64,000 nt of DNA, taken from the NCBI RefSeq assembly GCF_050947335.1, contig NW_027473348.1:1066501-1130500 (forward strand). The letters are read 5' to 3'. The stretch comes from Megachile rotundata. Taxonomy: Eukaryota > Arthropoda > Insecta > Hymenoptera > Megachilidae. This document shows positions 36,238 to 48,492 of this stretch, piece after piece. The number at the start of each line of letters is the position of its first letter. Position 1 is the stretch's first letter. Under the pieces are notes generated by a model. That model had not been told where the DNA came from and did not search any database. It saw only the letters and a program-made list of their open reading frames with translations. The translations under genes and the position numbers were made by a program.

Positions 36238-37240
36238 GTGTGATTGTGATTGTGTGATTGTGATTGTGTGATTGTGATTGTGTGATTGTGATTGTGTGAT
36301 TGTGATTGTGTGATCGTGATTGTGGGATCGTGATTCTGTGATCGTGATTGTGTGATCGTGATTGTGTCATCGCGATTGTGTGATCGTGATTGTGTGGCCG
36401 TGATTGTGTGGTCGTGATTGTGCGATCGTGTTTGTGTGATCGTGATTGTGATTTTGGTTGTGTGATTGTGATTGTGTGACTGTGATTGTGTGATCGTGAT
36501 TGTGCGATCGTGATTGTGTGATCGTGATTGTGTGATCGTGATTGTGTGATCGTGATTGTGTGATCGTGATTGTGTGGTCGTGATTGTGTGATCGTAATTG
36601 TGTGATCCTGTTTGTGTGATCGTGATTGTGATTGAGATTGTGTGATTGTGATTGTGTGACTGTGATTGTGTGACTGTGATTGTGTGATCGTGATTGTGTG
36701 ATCGTGATCGTGTGATCGTGATTGTGTGATCGTGATTGTGTGATCGTGATTGTGTGATCGTGAATGTGTGATCGTGATTGTGTGATTGTGTTATTGTGAT
36801 TGCGCGATTGTGATTGCGCGATTGTGATTGCGCGATTGTGATTGCGCGATTGTGATTGCGCGATTTTGATTGCGCGATTGTGATTGCGCGATTGTGATTG
36901 CGCGATTGTGATTGCGCGATGGTGATTGCGCGATTGTGATTGCGCGATTGTGATAGCGCGATTGTGATTGTGTGATTGTGTGATTGTGCGATCGTGTTTG
37001 TGCGATCGTGATTGTGCGATCGTGATTGTGCGATCGTGATTGTGCGATCGTGATTGTGCGATCGTGATTGTGCGATCGTGATTGTGCGATCGTGATTGTG
37101 CGATCGTGATTGTGCGATCGTGATTGTGCGACCGTGATTGTGCGATCGTGATTGTGCGATCGTGATTGTGTGGTCGTGATTGTGTGATCGTAATTGTGTG
37201 ATCCTGTTTGTGTGATCGTGATTGTGTGATCGTGATTGTG

Positions 37241-37473
37241 TGATCGTAATTGTGTGATCGTGATTGTGGGATTGTGACTGTGTGATCGTGATTGTGTGAT
37301 CGTGATTGTGCGATTGTGACTGTGTGATTGTGTGATTGTGTGACTGTGCGACTGTGTGACTGTGTGATTGTGATTGTGTGATCGTGATTGTGTGACTGTA
37401 GTTGTGGGAGTGTGATTGTGTGATTGTGTGATCGTGACTGTGCGATCGTGATTGTGTGATCGTGATTGTGATT
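37241..37473 (+). repeat. H1 cassette truncated on the left
   Basis: Starts inside the cassette at GATCGTAATTG; the GATATTG part is absent. CTGTAG is at 37,396, only 1236 bp after that of copy 8. The left edge is the SD2 breakpoint. Confidence 0.88.
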
Positions 37474-37669
37474 GTGTGATTGTGATTGTGTGATTGTGAT
37501 TGTGTGATTGTGATTGTGTGATTGTGATTGTGTGATTGTGATTGTGTGATTGTGATTGTGTGATTGTGATTGTGTGATTGTGATTGTGTGATTGTGATTG
37601 TGTGATTGTGATTGTGTGATTGTGATTGTGATTGTGATTGTGATTGTGATTGTGATTGTGATTGTGATT
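37465..37669 (+). repeat. A run then (GTGATT)8
   Basis: About 11 A units, then eight 6-mers from 37,622. A seven-copy 8-mer run follows at 37,932-37,987. Confidence 0.91.
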
Positions 37670-38755
37670 GTGTGACTGTGTGATTGTGATTGTGTGATCG
37701 TGATTTTGTGATCGTGATTGTGCGATTGTGACTGTGTGTTTGTGTGATTGTGATTGTGTGATTGTGATTGTGATTGTGTGACTATGTGATTGTGATTGTG
37801 TGATCGTGATTGTGTGGTCGTGATTGTGTGATTGTGCTATTGTGATTGTGCTATTGTGATTGTGTGATTGTGATTGTGTGATTGTGATTGTGTGATTGTG
37901 ATTGTGTGATTGTAATTGTGTGATTGTGATTGTGTGATTGTGTGATTGTGTGATTGTGTGATTGTGTGATTGTGTGATTGTGTGATTGTGATTGTGTGAT
38001 TGTGATTGTGTTATTGTGATTGTGTGACTGTGATTGTGTGATTGTGATTGTGTGATTGTGATTGTGTGATTGTGATTGTGTGATTGTGATTGTGTGATCG
38101 TGACTGTGTGATCGTGACTGTGTGGTCGTGTGTGTGTGATCGTGATTGTGGGTTTGTGACTGTGTGATTGTGTGATTGTGATTGTGTGACTGTGATTGTG
38201 TGACTGTGATTGTGGGATTGTGACTGTGTGATCGTGATTGTGTGATCGTGATTGTGGGATTGTGATTGTGGGATTGTGACTGTGTGATGGTGTGATTGCG
38301 ATGGTGTGATTGTGATTGTGTGATCGTGATTGTGGGATCGTGATTCTGTGATCGTGATTGTGTGATCGTGATTGTGTGATCGCGATTGTGTGATCGTGAT
38401 TGTGTGGCCGTGATTGTGTGATCGTGATTGTGCGATCGTGTTTGTGTGATCGTGATTGTGATTTTGGTTGTGTGATTGTGATTGTGTGACTGTGATTGTG
38501 TGATCGTGATTGTGTGATCGTGATTGTGTGGTCGTGATTGTGTGATCGTAATTGTGTGATCCTGTTTGTGTGATCGTGATTGTGATTGAGATTGTGTGAT
38601 TGTGATTGTGTGACTGTGATTGTGTGACTGTGATTGTGTGATCGTGATTGTGTGATCGTGATCGTGTGATCGTGATTGTGTGATCGTGATTGTGTGATCG
38701 TGATTGTGTGATCGTGAATGTGTGATCGTGATTGTGTGATTGTGTTATTGTGATT

Positions 38756-39177
38756 GCGCGATTGTGATTGCGCGATTGTGATTGCGCGATTGTGATTGCG
38801 CGATTGTGATTGCGCGATTGTGATTGCGCGATTTTGATTGCGCGATTGTGATTGCGCGATTGTGATTGCGCGATTGTGATTGCGCGATTGTGATTGCGCG
38901 ATTGTGATTGCGCGATTGTGATAGCGCGATTGTGATTGTGTGATTGTGTGATTGTGCGATCGTGTTTGTGCGATCGTGATTGTGCTATCGTGATTGTGCG
39001 ATCGTGATTGTGCGATCGTGATTGTGCGATCGTGATTGTGCGATCGTGATTGTGCGATCGTGATTGTGCGATCGTGATTGTGCGATCGTGATTGTGCGAT
39101 CGTGATTGTGCGATCGTGATTGTGCGATCGTGATTGTGCGACCGTGATTGTGCGATCGTGATTGTGCGATCGTGATT
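38756..39177 (+). repeat. C block (13) and D block (16)
   Basis: C units at 38,756-38,937 with the GATAGCGCG edge and D units from 38,954. One D unit reads GTGCTATCG near 38,984. The GTGCGACC mark is third from the end. Confidence 0.91.
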
Positions 39178-39491
39178 GTGTGGTCGTGATTGTGTGATCG
39201 TAATTGTGTGATCCTGTTTGTGCGATCGTGATTGTGTGATCGTGATTGTGTGATCGTGATTGTGTGATCGTGATTGTGTGGTCGTGATTGTGTGATCGTA
39301 ATTGTGTGATCCTGTTTGTGTGATCGTGATTGTGATTGAGATTGTGAGATTGTGATTGTGTGACTGTGATTGTGTGACTGTGATTGTGTGATCGTGATTG
39401 TGTGATCGTGATTGTGTGATCGTGATTGTGTGATCGTGGTTGTGTGATCGTGAATGTGTGATCGGGATTGTGTGATTGTGTTATTGTGATT

Positions 39492-39688
39492 GCGCGATTG
39501 TGATTGCGCGATTGTGATTGCGCGATTGTGATTGCGCGATTTTGATTGCGCGATTGTGATTGCGCGATTGTGATTGCGCGATTGTGATTGCGTGATTGTG
39601 GTTGCGTGATTGTGATTGCGTGATTGTGATTGCGTGATTGTGATTGCGTGATTGTGATTGCGTGATTGTGATTGCGTGATTGTGATTG
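39492..39688 (+). repeat. C block (7) passing into E block
   Basis: Same order as at 2.47, 31.6, 42.4 and 48.3 kb, with the fewest C units of the five. Confidence 0.9.
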
Positions 39689-40299
39689 TGTGATTGTGAT
39701 TGTGTGATTGTGATTGTGTGATTGTGATTGTGTGATTGTGATTGTGTGATTGTGATTGTGTGATTGTGATTGTGTGATTGTGATTGTGTGATTTTGATTG
39801 TGTGATTGTGATTGTGATTGTGGCAGTGTGATTGTGTGATTGTGGTTGTGTGATTGTGATTGTGTGACTGTGATTGTGTGATTGTGATTGTGGGATTGTG
39901 ATTGTGTGATTGTGTGATCGTGATTGTGTGATAGTGATTGTGTGATCGTGATTGTGTGATCGTGATTGTGTGATCGTGATCGTGTGATCGTGATTGTGTG
40001 ATTGTGTTATTGTGATTGTGTGATTCTGATTGTGTGATTGTGATTGTGTGATCGTGACTGTGTGATCGTGATTGTGTGATCGTGATTGTGGGATTGTGAC
40101 TGTGTGATTGTGTGATCGTGATTGTGATTGTGTTATTGTGATTGTGTGATTGTGATTGCGTGATTGTGATTGTGCGATCGTGACTGTGTGATCGTGATTG
40201 TGTGATCGTGATTGTGCGATTGTGATTGTGATTGTGACTGTGTGACTGTGTGATTGTGATTGTGTGATCGTGATTGTGTGGTCGGGATTGTGTGATTGT

Positions 40300-40510
40300 G
40301 TGATTGTGATTGTGTGATTGTGATTGTGTGATTGTGATTGTGTGATTGTGATTGTGTGATTGTGATTGTGTGATTGTGATTGTGTGATTGTGATTGTGTG
40401 ATTGTGATTGTGTGATTGTGATTGTGTGATTGTGATTGTGTGATTGTGATTGTGTGATTGTGATTGTGTGATTGTGATTGTGTGATTGTGATTGTGTGAT
40501 TGTGATTGTG
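40300..40510 (+). repeat. A-unit run, about 15 units
   Basis: Homogeneous run ended by two 6-mers and a group of GTGTGACTG units. The equivalents at 49.06 and 59.22 kb have different lengths. Confidence 0.9.
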
Positions 40511-40920
40511 ATTGTGATTGTGTGACTGTGATTGTGTGACTGTGATTGTGTGACTGTGACTGTGTGACTGTGATTGTGGGATTGTGACTGTGTGATCGTG
40601 ATTGTGTGATCGTGATTGTGGGATTGTGATTATGGGATTGTGACTGTGTGATTGAGTGATTGTGATTGTGTGATCGTGATTGGGCGATCGTGATTGTGCG
40701 CTCGCGATTGTGTGATCGTGATTGTGTGATCGTGATTGTGGGATTGTGACTGTGTGATCGTGATTGTGTGATCGTTATTGTGGGATTGTGATTATGGGAT
40801 TGTGACTGTGTGATTGAGTGATTGTGATTGTGTGATTGTGATTGTGTGACTGTGATTGTGTGATTGTGATTGTGGGATTGTGATTGTGATTGTGTGATTG
40901 TGATTGTGTGAGTGGGACTG

Positions 40921-41031
40921 TGTGATTGTGATTGTGTGATCGTGATTGTGTGACTGTAGTTGTGGGAGTGTGATTGTGTGATTGTGTGATCGTGACTGTG
41001 CGATCGTGATTGTGTGATCGTGATTGTGATT
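40921..41031 (+). repeat. H1 cassette, right part only
   Basis: CTGTAG at 40,954 with the normal right half. The left half, including GATATTG, is deleted. Confidence 0.88.
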
Positions 41032-41081
41032 GTGTGATTGTGATTGTGTGATTGTGATTGTGTGATTGTGATTGTGTGATT

Positions 41082-41117
41082 GTGATTGTGATTATGATTG
41101 TGATTGTGATTGTGATT
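41082..41117 (+). repeat. 6-mer run, 6 copies with one ATGATT
   Basis: The third copy reads ATGATT. The run is otherwise equivalent to the other 6-mer runs. Confidence 0.92.
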
Positions 41118-41807
41118 GTGTGACTGTGTGATTGTGATTGTGTGATCGTGATTGTGTGATCGTGATTTTGTGATCGTGATTGTGCGATTGTGACTGTGTG
41201 TTTGTGTGATTGTGATTGTGTGATTGTGATTGTGATTGTGTGACTATGTGATTGTGATTGTGTGATCGTGATTGTGTGGTCGTGATTGTGTGATTGTGCT
41301 ATTGTGATTGTGCTATTGTGATTGTGTGATTGTGATTGTGTGATTGTGATTGTGTGATTGTGATTGTGTGATTGTGATTGTGTGATTGTGTGATTGTGAT
41401 TGTGGGATTGTGAGTGTGTGATCGTGATTGTGTGATCGTGATTGTGGGATTGTGATTGTGGGATTGTGACTGTGTGATGGTGTGATTGCGATGGTGTGAT
41501 TGTGATTGTGTGATCGTGATTGTGGGATCGTGATTCTGTGATCGTGATTGTGTGATCGTGATTGTGTGATCGCGATTGTGTGATCGTGATTGTGTGGCCG
41601 TGATTGTGTGATCGTGATTGTGCGATCGTGTTTGTGTGATCGTGATTGTGATTTTGGTTGTGTGATTGTGATTGTGTGACTGTGATTGTGTGATCGTGAT
41701 TGTGTGATCGTGATCGTGTGATCGTGATTGTGTGATCGTGATTGTGTGATCGTGATTGTGTGATCGTGAATGTGTGATCGTGATTGTGTGATTGTGTTAT
41801 TGTGATT

Positions 41808-42145
41808 GCGCGATTGTGATTGCGCGATTGTGATTGCGCGATTGTGATTGCGCGATTTTGATTGCGCGATTGTGATTGCGCGATTGTGATTGCGCGATTG
41901 TGATTGCGCGATTGTGATTGCGCGATTGTGATAGCGCGATTGTGATTGTGTGATTGTGTGATTGTGCGAACACGTTTGTGCGATCGTGATTGTGCGATCG
42001 TGATTGTGCGATCGTGATTGTGCGATCGTGATTGTGCGATCGTGATTGTGCGATCGTGATTGTGCGATCGTGATTGTGCGATCGTGATTGTGCGACCGTG
42101 ATTGTGCGATCGTGATTGTGCGATCGTGATTGTGCGGTCGTGATT
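41808..42145 (+). repeat. C block (10) and D block (13) with clustered change
   Basis: C units at 41,808-41,947 and D units from 41,964. The first D unit reads GTGCGAACACGTTT where all other D blocks with this edge have GTGCGATCGTGTTT. The last unit is GTGCGGTCG. Confidence 0.91.
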
Positions 42146-42445
42146 GTGTGATCGTAATTGTGTGATCCTGTTGGTGTGATCGTGATTGTGTGATCGTGAT
42201 TGTGTGATCGTGATTGTGTGATCGTGATTGTGTGGTCGTGATTGTGTGATCGTAATTGTGTGATCCTGTTTGTGTGATCGTGATTGTGATTGAGATTGTG
42301 AGATTGTGATTGTGTGACTGTGATTGTGTGACTGTGATTGTGTGATCGTGATTGTGTGATCGTGATTGTGTGATCGTGATTGTGTGATCGTGGTTGTGTG
42401 ATCGTGAATGTGTGATCGGGATTGTGTGATTGTGTTATTGTGATT

Positions 42446-42685
42446 GCGCGATTGTGATTGCGCGATTGTGATTGCGCGATTGTGATTGCGCGATTGTGAT
42501 TGCGCGATTGTGATTGCGCGATTGTGATTGCGCGATTTTGATTGCGCGATTGTGATTGCGCGATTGTGATTGCGCGATTGTGATTGCGTGATTGTGGTTG
42601 CGTGATTATGATTGCGTGATTGTGATTGCGTGATTGTGATTGCGTGATTGTGATTGCGTGATTGTGATTGCGTGATTGTGATTGT
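42446..42685 (+). repeat. C block (10) passing into E block
   Basis: GATCGGGATTG upstream. The E part includes GATTATGATTG, as at 31.74 kb. Confidence 0.9.
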
Positions 42686-43079
42686 GTGATTGTGATTGTG
42701 TGATTGTGATTGTGTGATTGTGATTGTGTGATTGTGATTGTGTGATTGTGATTGTGTGACTGTGATTGTGTGATTGTGATTGTGGGATTGTGATTGTGAT
42801 TGTGTGATTGTGATTGTGTGAGTGGGACTGTGTGATTGTGATCGTGATTGTGTGATCGTGATTGTGTGATCGTGATTGTGTGGTCGTGATTGTGTGATCG
42901 TAATTGTGTGATCCTGTTTGTGTGAGCGTGATTGTGATTGAGATTGTGTGATTGTGATTGTGTGACTGTGATTGTGTGACTGTGATTGTGTGATCGTGAT
43001 TGTGTGATCGTGATTGTGTGATCGTGATTGTGTGATCGTGAATGTGTGATCGTGATTGTGTGATTGTGTAATTGTGATT

Positions 43080-43149
43080 GCGCGATTGTGATTGCGCGAT
43101 TGTGATTGCGCGATTGTGATTGCGCGATTGTGATTGCGCGATTGTTATT
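43080..43149 (+). repeat. C block, 5 units
   Basis: Shortest C block. It leaves through GATTGTTATTG, an edge shared with the 17-unit block at 52,476. It has no GATTTTGATT unit, whereas the paralogue has two. Confidence 0.92.
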
Positions 43150-43179
43150 GTGTGATTGTGTGATTGTGTGATCGTGATT

Positions 43180-43403
43180 GTGCGATCGTGTTTGTGCGAT
43201 CGTGATTGTGCGATCGTGATTGTGCGATCGTGATTGTGCGATCGTGATTGTGCGATCGTGATTGTGCGATCGTGATTGTGCGATCGTGATTGTGCGATCG
43301 TGATTGTGCGATCGTGATTGTGCGATCGTGATTGTGCGATCGTGATTGTGCGATCGTGATTGTGCGACCGTGATTGTGCGATCGTGATTGTGCGATCGTG
43401 ATT
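43180..43403 (+). repeat. D block, 16 units
   Basis: Same unit number as its paralogue at 52,744, although the C block only 30 bp away differs by twelve units. Confidence 0.92.
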
Positions 43404-44519
43404 GTGTGGTCGTGATTGTGTGATCGTAATTGTGTGATCGTGATTGTGTGATCGTGATTGTGTGATCGTGATTGTGTGGTCGTGATTGTGTGATCGTAAT
43501 TGTGTGATCCTGTTTGTGTGATCGTGATTGTGATTGAGATTGTGTGATTGTGATTGTGTGACTGTGATTGTGTGACTGTGATTGTGTGATCGTGATTGTG
43601 TGATCGTGATTGTGTGATCGTGATTGCGTGCTCGTGATTGTGTGATCGTGATTGTGTGATCGTGATTGTGGGATTGTGACTGTGTCATTGTGTGATCGTG
43701 ATTGTGTGGCCGTGATTGTGTGATCGTGATTGTGCGATCGTGTTTGTGTGATCGTGATTGTGATTGTGATTGTGTGATAGTGACTGTGTGATCGTGATTG
43801 TGTGATCGTGATTGTGTTTGTGATTGTGTGATTGTGACTGTGGGATTGTGATTGTGTGTTGGTGGTTGTGTGGTCGTGATTGTGTGATTGTGGTTGTGTG
43901 ATTGTGATTGTGTGATTGTGATTGTGTGATTGTGATTGTGTGATTGTGATTGTGTGATTGTGATTGTGTGATCGTGATTGTGTGATCGTGATTGTGGGAT
44001 TGTGATTATGGGATTGTGACTGTGTGATTGAGTGGTTGTGATTGTGTGATTGTGATTGTGTGACTGTGATTGTGTGATTGTGATTGTGGGATTGGGATTG
44101 TGATTGTGTGATTGTGATTGTGTGAGTGTGATTGTGTGATTGTGTGATTGTGATTGTGTGAGTGTGATTGTGTGATTGTGATAGTGTGATCGTGATTGTG
44201 TGATCGTGATTTTGTGATCGTGATTGTGTGATTGTGTGATTGTGATTATGATTGTGTTATTGTGATTTTGTGATTGTGAATGTGTGATTGTGATTGTGTG
44301 ATAGTGACTGTGTGATCGTGATTGTGTGATCGTGATTGTGTGATTGTGATTGTGTGATTGTGATTGCGTGATTGTGATTGTGCGATCGTGACTGTGTCAT
44401 CGTGATTGTGTGATCGTGATTGTGCGATTGTGATTGTGATTGTGTGACTGTGTGATTGTGACTGTGTGACTGTGTGATTGTGATTGTGTGATCGTGATTG
44501 TGTGGTCGTGATTGTGTGA

Positions 44520-44735
44520 TTGTGTGATTGTGATTGTGTGATTGTGATTGTGTGATTGTGATTGTGTGATTGTGATTGTGTGATTGTGATTGTGTGATTG
44601 TGATTGTGTGATTGTGATTGTGTGATTGTGATTGTGTGATTGTGATTGTGTGATTGTGATTGTGTGATTGTGATTGTGTGATTGTGATTGTGTGATTGTG
44701 ATTGTGTGATTGTGATTGTGTGATTGTGATTGTGA
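44520..44735 (+). repeat. A-unit run, about 15 units
   Basis: Corresponds to the shorter run at 54,065-54,220. Much of the 78-bp offset change between SD5 copies falls here. Confidence 0.88.
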
Positions 44736-44973
44736 TTGTGATTGCGTGACTGTGATTGTGTGACTGTGATTGTGTGACTGTGATTGTGTGACTGTGATTG
44801 TGGGATTGTGACTGTGTGATCGTGATTGTGTGATCGTGATTGTGGGATTGTGATTATGGGATTGTGACTGTGTGATTGAGTGATTGTGATTGTGTGATCG
44901 TGATTGTGTGATCGTGATTGTGCGATCGCGATTGTGTGATCGTGATTGTGTGTTCGTGATTGTGGGATTGTGA

Positions 44974-45058
44974 TTGCGTGATTGTACTGTGATTGCGTGA
45001 TTGTGATTGCGTGATTGCAATTGCGTGATTGTGGTTGCGTGATTGTGATTACGTGATG
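44974..45058 (+). repeat. E block with TTGTACTGTG unit
   Basis: TAC at 44,985. Also carries GCAATTGCG and the GATTACGTGATGG exit. Confidence 0.9.
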
Positions 45059-46010
45059 GTGATTGTGTGATGGTGATTGTGTGATTGTGATTGTGATTGT
45101 GATTGTGCGATTGTGATTGTGCGATTGTGTTTGTGATTGTGATTGTGATTGTGTGATTGTGTGATTGTGATTGTGTGATTGTGATTGTGTGACTGTGATT
45201 GTGTGACTGTGATTGTGGGATTGTGATTGTCATTGTGTGACTGTGGTTGTGTGGTTGTGATTGTGGGATTGTGATTGTGTGATTGTGTGATCGTGACTGT
45301 GCGATCGTGATTGTGTGATCGTGATTGTGTGATTGTGATTGTGATTGTGTGACTGTGTGATTGTGATTGTGTGATCGTGATTGCGTGATCGTGATTGTGT
45401 GATCGTTATTGTGTGATTGTGTTATTGTGATTGTGTGATTGTGATTGTGTGATTGAGTGATTGTGATTGTGTGATTGTGATTGTGTGACTGTGATTGTGT
45501 GATTGTGATTGTGGGATTGTGATTGTGATTGTGTGATTGTGATTGTGTGAGTGTGATTGTGTGATTGTGATTGTGTGAGTGTGATTGTGTGATTGTGTGA
45601 TTGTGATTGTGTGATTGTGATTGTGTGATTGTGATTGTGTGGTCGTGATTGTGTGATCGTGATTGTGTGATCGTTATTGTGGGATTGTGATTATGGGATT
45701 GTGACTGTGTGATTGAGTGATTGTGATTGTGTGATTGTGATTGTGTGACTGTGATTGTGTGATTGTGATTGTGGGATTGTGATTGTGATTGTGTGATTGT
45801 GATTGTGTGAGTGTGACTGTGTGATTGTGATTGTGATTGTGTGATTGTGATTGTGTGATCGTGATTGTGTGATCGTCATTGTGTGATTGTGATTGTGTGA
45901 TTGTGTGATTGTGATTGTGTTATTGTGATTTTGTGATTGTGATTGTGTGACTGTGATTGTGTGACTGTGATTGTGTGATTGTGATTGTGTCATTGTGATT
46001 GTGTGATTGT

Positions 46011-46320
46011 GACTCTGTGACTGTGATTGTGATATTGTGATTGTGTGATTCTGATTGTGTGGTTGTGATTGTGTGATCGTGACTGTGTGATCGTAATTGT
46101 GTGATCGTGATTGTGGGATTGTGACTGTGTGATCGTGATTGTGTGATCGTGATTGTGCGATTGGGACTGTGTGATTGTGTGATTGTGTGACTGTGCGACT
46201 GTGTGACTGTGTGATTGTGATTGTGTGATCGTGATTGTGTGACTGTAGTTGTGGGAGTGTGATTGTGTGATTGTGTGATCGTGACTGTGCGATCGTGATT
46301 GTGTGATCGTGATTGTGATT
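46011..46320 (+). repeat. H1 cassette, copy 9
   Basis: GATATTG 46,031 and CTGTAG 46,243. Carries the GGGACTG change of copy 1. Confidence 0.9.
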
Positions 46321-46468
46321 GTGTGATTGTGATTGTGTGATTGTGATTGTGTGATTGTGATTGTGTGATTGTGATTGTGTGATTGTGATTGTGTGATTGT
46401 GATTGTGTGATTGTGATTGTGTGATTGTGATTGTGTGATTGTGATTGTGTGATTGTGATTGTGTGATT

Positions 46469-46528
46469 GTGATTGTGATTGTGATTGTGATTGTGATTGT
46501 GATTGTGATTGTGATTGTGATTGTGATT
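46469..46528 (+). repeat. 6-mer run (GTGATT)10
   Basis: Ten copies, against twelve in the paralogue at 961. Confidence 0.94.
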
Positions 46529-47704
46529 GTGTGACTGTGTGATTGTGATTGTGTGATCGTGATTTTGTGATCGTGATTGTGCTTTTGTGACTGTGTGTTT
46601 GTGTGATTGTGATTGTGTGATTGTGATTGTGATTGTGTGACTATGTGATTGTGATTGTGTGATCGTGATTGTGTGGTCGTGATTGTGTGATTGTGCTATT
46701 GTGATTGTGCTATTGTGATTGTGTGATTGTGATTGTGTGATTGTGATTGTGTGATTGTGATTGTGTGATTGTGATTGTGTGATTGTGATTGTGTGATTGT
46801 GATTGTGTGATTGTGATTGTGTGATTGTGTGACTGTGTGATTGTGTGATTGTGTGATTGTGTGATTGTGATTGTGTGATTGTGATTGTGTTATTGTGATT
46901 GTGTGACTGTGATTGTGTGATTGTGATTGTGTGATTGTGATTGTGTGATTGTGATTGTGTGATTGTGATTGTGTGATCGTGACTGTGTGATCGTGACTGT
47001 GTGGTCGTGTGTGTGTGATCGTGATTGTGGGTTTGTGACTGTGTGATTGTGTGATTGTGATTGTGTGACTGTGATTGTGTGACTGTGATTGTGTGACTGT
47101 GATTGTGGGATTGTGACTGTGTGATCGTGATTGTGTGATTGTGATTGTGGGATTGTGATTGTGGGATTGTGACTGTGTGATGGTGTGATTGCGATGGTGT
47201 GATTGTGATTGTGTGATCGTGATTGTGGGATCGTGATTCTGTGATCGTGATTGTGTGATCGTGATTGTGTGATCGCGATTGTGTGATCGTGATTGTGTGG
47301 CCGTGATTGTGTGATCGTGATTGTGCGATCGTGTTTGTGTGATCGTGATTGTGATTTTGGTTGTGTGATTGTGATTGTGTGACTGTGATTGTGTGATCGT
47401 GATTGTGCGATCGTGATTGTGTGATCGTGATTGTGTGATCGTGATTGTGTGATCGTGATTGTGTGATCGTGATTGTGTGGTCGTGATTGTGTGATCGTAA
47501 TTGTGTGATCCTGTTTGTGTGATCGTGATTGTGATTGAGATTGTGTGATTGTGATTGTGTGACTGTGATTGTGTGACTGTGATTGTGTGATCGTGATTGT
47601 GTGATCGTGATCGTGTGATCGTGATTGTGTGATCGTGATTGTGTGATCGTGATTGTGTGATCGTGAATGTGTGATCGTGATTGTGTGATTGTGTTATTGT
47701 GATT

Positions 47705-47986
47705 GCGCGATTGTGATTGCGCGATTGTGATTGCGCGATTGTGATTGCGCGATTGTGATTGCGCGATTTTGATTGCGCGATTGTGATTGCGCGATTGTGA
47801 TTGCGCGATTGTGATTGCGCGATTGTGATTGCGCGATTGTGATTGCGCGATTGTGATAGCGCGATTGTGATTGTGTGATTGTGTGATTGTGCGATCGTGT
47901 TTGTGCGATCGTGATTGTGCGATCGTGATTGTGCGATCGTGATTGTGCGATCCTGATTGTGCGATCGTGATTGTGCGATCGTGATT
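47705..47986 (+). repeat. C block (12) and shortened D block (7)
   Basis: C units at 47,705-47,872. D units at 47,889-47,986 include GATCCTG near 47,951. The D block lacks the GTGCGACC mark and the GTGTGGTCG exit, and joins GTGTGATCGTAATTG directly. Confidence 0.91.
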
Positions 47987-48286
47987 GTGTGATCGTAATT
48001 GTGTGATCCTGTTTGTGTCATCGTGATTGTGTGATCGTGATTGTGTGATCGTGATTGTGTGATCGTGATTGTGTGGTCGTGATTGTGTGATCGTAATTGT
48101 GTGATCCTGTTTGTGTGATCGTGATTGTGATTGAGATTGTGAGATTGTGATTGTGTGACTGTGATTGTGTGACTGTGATTGTGTGATCGTGATTGTGTGA
48201 TCGTGATTGTGTGATCGTGATTGTGTGATCGTGGTTGTGTGATCGTGAATGTGTGATCGGGATTGTGTGATTGTGTTATTGTGATT

Positions 48287-48492
48287 GCGCGATTGTGATT
48301 GCGCGATTGTGATTGCGCGATTGTGATTGCGCGATTTTGATTGCGCGATTGTGATTGCGCGATTGTGATTGCGCGATTGTGATTGCGCGATTGTGATTGC
48401 GTGATTGTGGTTGCGTGATTGTGGTTGCGTGATTGTGATTGCGTGATTGTGATTGCGTGATTGTGATTGCGTGATTGTGATTGCGTGATTGT
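48287..48492 (+). repeat. C block (8) passing into E block
   Basis: One C unit fewer than at 2,467. The E part starts with two GTGGTTGCG units. Confidence 0.9.

Larger units (their letters stand above)
34535..37240 (+). repeat. Direct duplication SD2, right copy
   Basis: Paralogue of 28,691-31,360. It breaks off at about 37,240, where GTGTGATCGTAATTG leads into the middle of an H1 cassette instead of the sequence expected from the left copy. It contains H3 (35,516-35,711), H1 (35,928-36,237), a C block (36,802-36,969, 12 units) and a D block (36,986-37,167, 13 units). Confidence 0.9.
39790..41800 (+). repeat. Segment paralogous to 48.57-51.5 and 58.7-61.8 kb
   Basis: Begins GATTTTGATTG, then GGCAG at 39,832. 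Carries the rare GATTGGGCGATCG (40,678; paralogues 49,431 and 59,658), GCGCTCGCG, and GGGATTGTGAGTGTG (GAGTG at 41,412; paralogues 51,090 and 61,327). Two deletions are inferred from offsets: about 523 bp near 40,745, removing E and H3, and about 412 bp near 40,920, removing the left part of H1. Confidence 0.87.
42840..45670 (+). repeat. Direct duplication SD5, left copy
   Basis: Matches 52,240-55,160. The offset is 9396 bp at GAGCGTGATTG (42,925/52,321), 9564 bp after the C block, and 9486 bp at GACTGTGGTTG (45,240/54,726). GCGTGCTCG (43,631/53,195) is shared by this pair alone. The left breakpoint is at GTGATCGTGATTG, 42,840. Confidence 0.9.
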
